From Melioribacter roseus (GTDB taxonomy: Bacteria; Bacteroidota; Ignavibacteria; Ignavibacteriales; Melioribacteraceae), in assembly GCA_020724325.1 (NCBI GenBank), contig DYHC01000115.1, positions 1-6,546 on the forward strand: 6,546 bases of DNA, written 5' to 3'. Both the position numbers and the translations under genes were made by a program. Of this stretch, positions 6,219 to 6,546 are shown one piece after another. The notes under the pieces are model-generated. The model did not search any database and was not told the DNA's origin. It was given only the letters and a program-made list of their open reading frames with translations. How positions within the stretch are numbered: position 1 is the stretch's first letter; every line of letters begins with the position of its first letter.

Positions 6219-6546
6219 CTATTCTGCATTAATTTCATAATCTTGTGTTTGAATCAGTCCAAAACTTTCGTTATCGCGTATTAATATTGACGGCTGCGGA
6301 TATTTTTTTCCATTTAGATTAACAATTATCATAGGCCAGTTTGGCGATTTAGTAAGTACTTCAAAACCCTTTTCATTAACAATTATAGTCTCTTCTACTT
6401 TAGTACCTGTTATAGTAGGATTCCATGCGAATGACTGATTGGTTTTCACAACCTCTTTTATTCCTGGAAAGATCACCCATTCGCGGTCATCCTAACCAAT
6501 TGCACCTCCCTGATGATGCAGCATCCATTCATTCTCATAACCAACC
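6219..6546 (-). pseudogene. M24-family peptidase C-terminal part, interrupted by an in-frame TAG
   Basis: The frame enters at the window edge and continues to a TAG stop at 6221-6219. It contains LHHQGGAIG, then TAG (6494-6492), then DDREWVIFPG, a conserved stretch of Xaa-Pro aminopeptidase/creatinase-like M24 proteins in which Gly-Tyr is usual, so the stop probably replaces a tyrosine codon (TAT or TAC). Downstream, SFAWNPTITGTKVEETIIV (from 6434) is the family C-terminal metal-site region. The first Glu of VEE (6395-6393) aligns with the last metal ligand of aminopeptidase P-type enzymes. Ending at the internal TAG would lose this region and likely activity. A GTG at 6476 could start an 85-residue frame, but it has no convincing ribosome-binding site and would not make a sensible domain. 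The reading frame is otherwise intact, so a recent mutation or a base error in the assembly are both likely. The mutarotase gene follows after 66 bases. Confidence 0.75.

Noticed and set aside
6219..6476. Independent 85-residue gene starting at GTG 6476
   Set aside because: The frame continues upstream, past one TAG, into clear M24 peptidase motifs, so this is the tail of an interrupted peptidase rather than a separate gene.
6492..6494. TAG read as pyrrolysine or under an altered genetic code
   Set aside because: The same frame also ends in TAG at 6219 and no other internal TAG is seen in the window, so mutation or sequence error is simpler.

Overview
This is a compact, AT-rich bacterial window in which every recognisable gene lies on the minus strand, so transcription runs from high to low coordinates. 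Gene order, AT-rich spacers and protein style suggest the Bacteroidota/Chlorobiota/Ignavibacteria (FCB) group. That placement is an impression: there is no rRNA or marker gene to confirm it. No RNA genes, CRISPR arrays, insertion sequences or stretches over 300 bases without a gene were found.

Layout in the direction of transcription. (1) 6546-6219: the C-terminal part of an M24-family (Xaa-Pro aminopeptidase/creatinase-like) peptidase, entering from outside the window and interrupted by one in-frame TAG inside a conserved motif. (2) 6152-5196: a galactose mutarotase-like (aldose 1-epimerase fold) protein, followed by a possible weak terminator hairpin near 5184-5153. (3) 5061-4852: a 69-residue protein of unknown function, with an imperfect inverted repeat in its leader. 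(4) 4837-3176: a sodium:solute symporter family (SSS/SLC5-like) transporter. (5) 3164-2964: a 66-residue two-helix membrane protein whose ribosome-binding site overlaps the symporter stop codon. (6) 2884-1457: the small subunit of a xanthine dehydrogenase-type molybdoenzyme (two [2Fe-2S] clusters plus FAD). (7) 1460-1: the first 486 residues of the molybdopterin subunit, overlapping the small subunit by four bases (ATGA) and running off the window edge.

The molybdopterin subunit is not closed by a stop in the window, but it is clearly coding. It retains the residues that in bovine xanthine oxidase hold the purine ring, so a purine hydroxylase is more likely than an aldehyde or CO oxidase. The tight spacing of items 3-5 and 6-7 supports two translationally coupled groups, possibly one operon. 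A reasonable but unproven reading is uptake of a small solute, perhaps a purine or purine-derived compound, followed by oxidation. The mutarotase and the peptidase would belong to a separate upstream unit.

Nothing here is a clearly new system. The points most worth a second look are the symporter's small membrane partner, the replaced sodium-site serines in the symporter, the interleaved inverted repeats before the dehydrogenase genes, the unknown 69-residue protein, and the nonsense codon in the peptidase.
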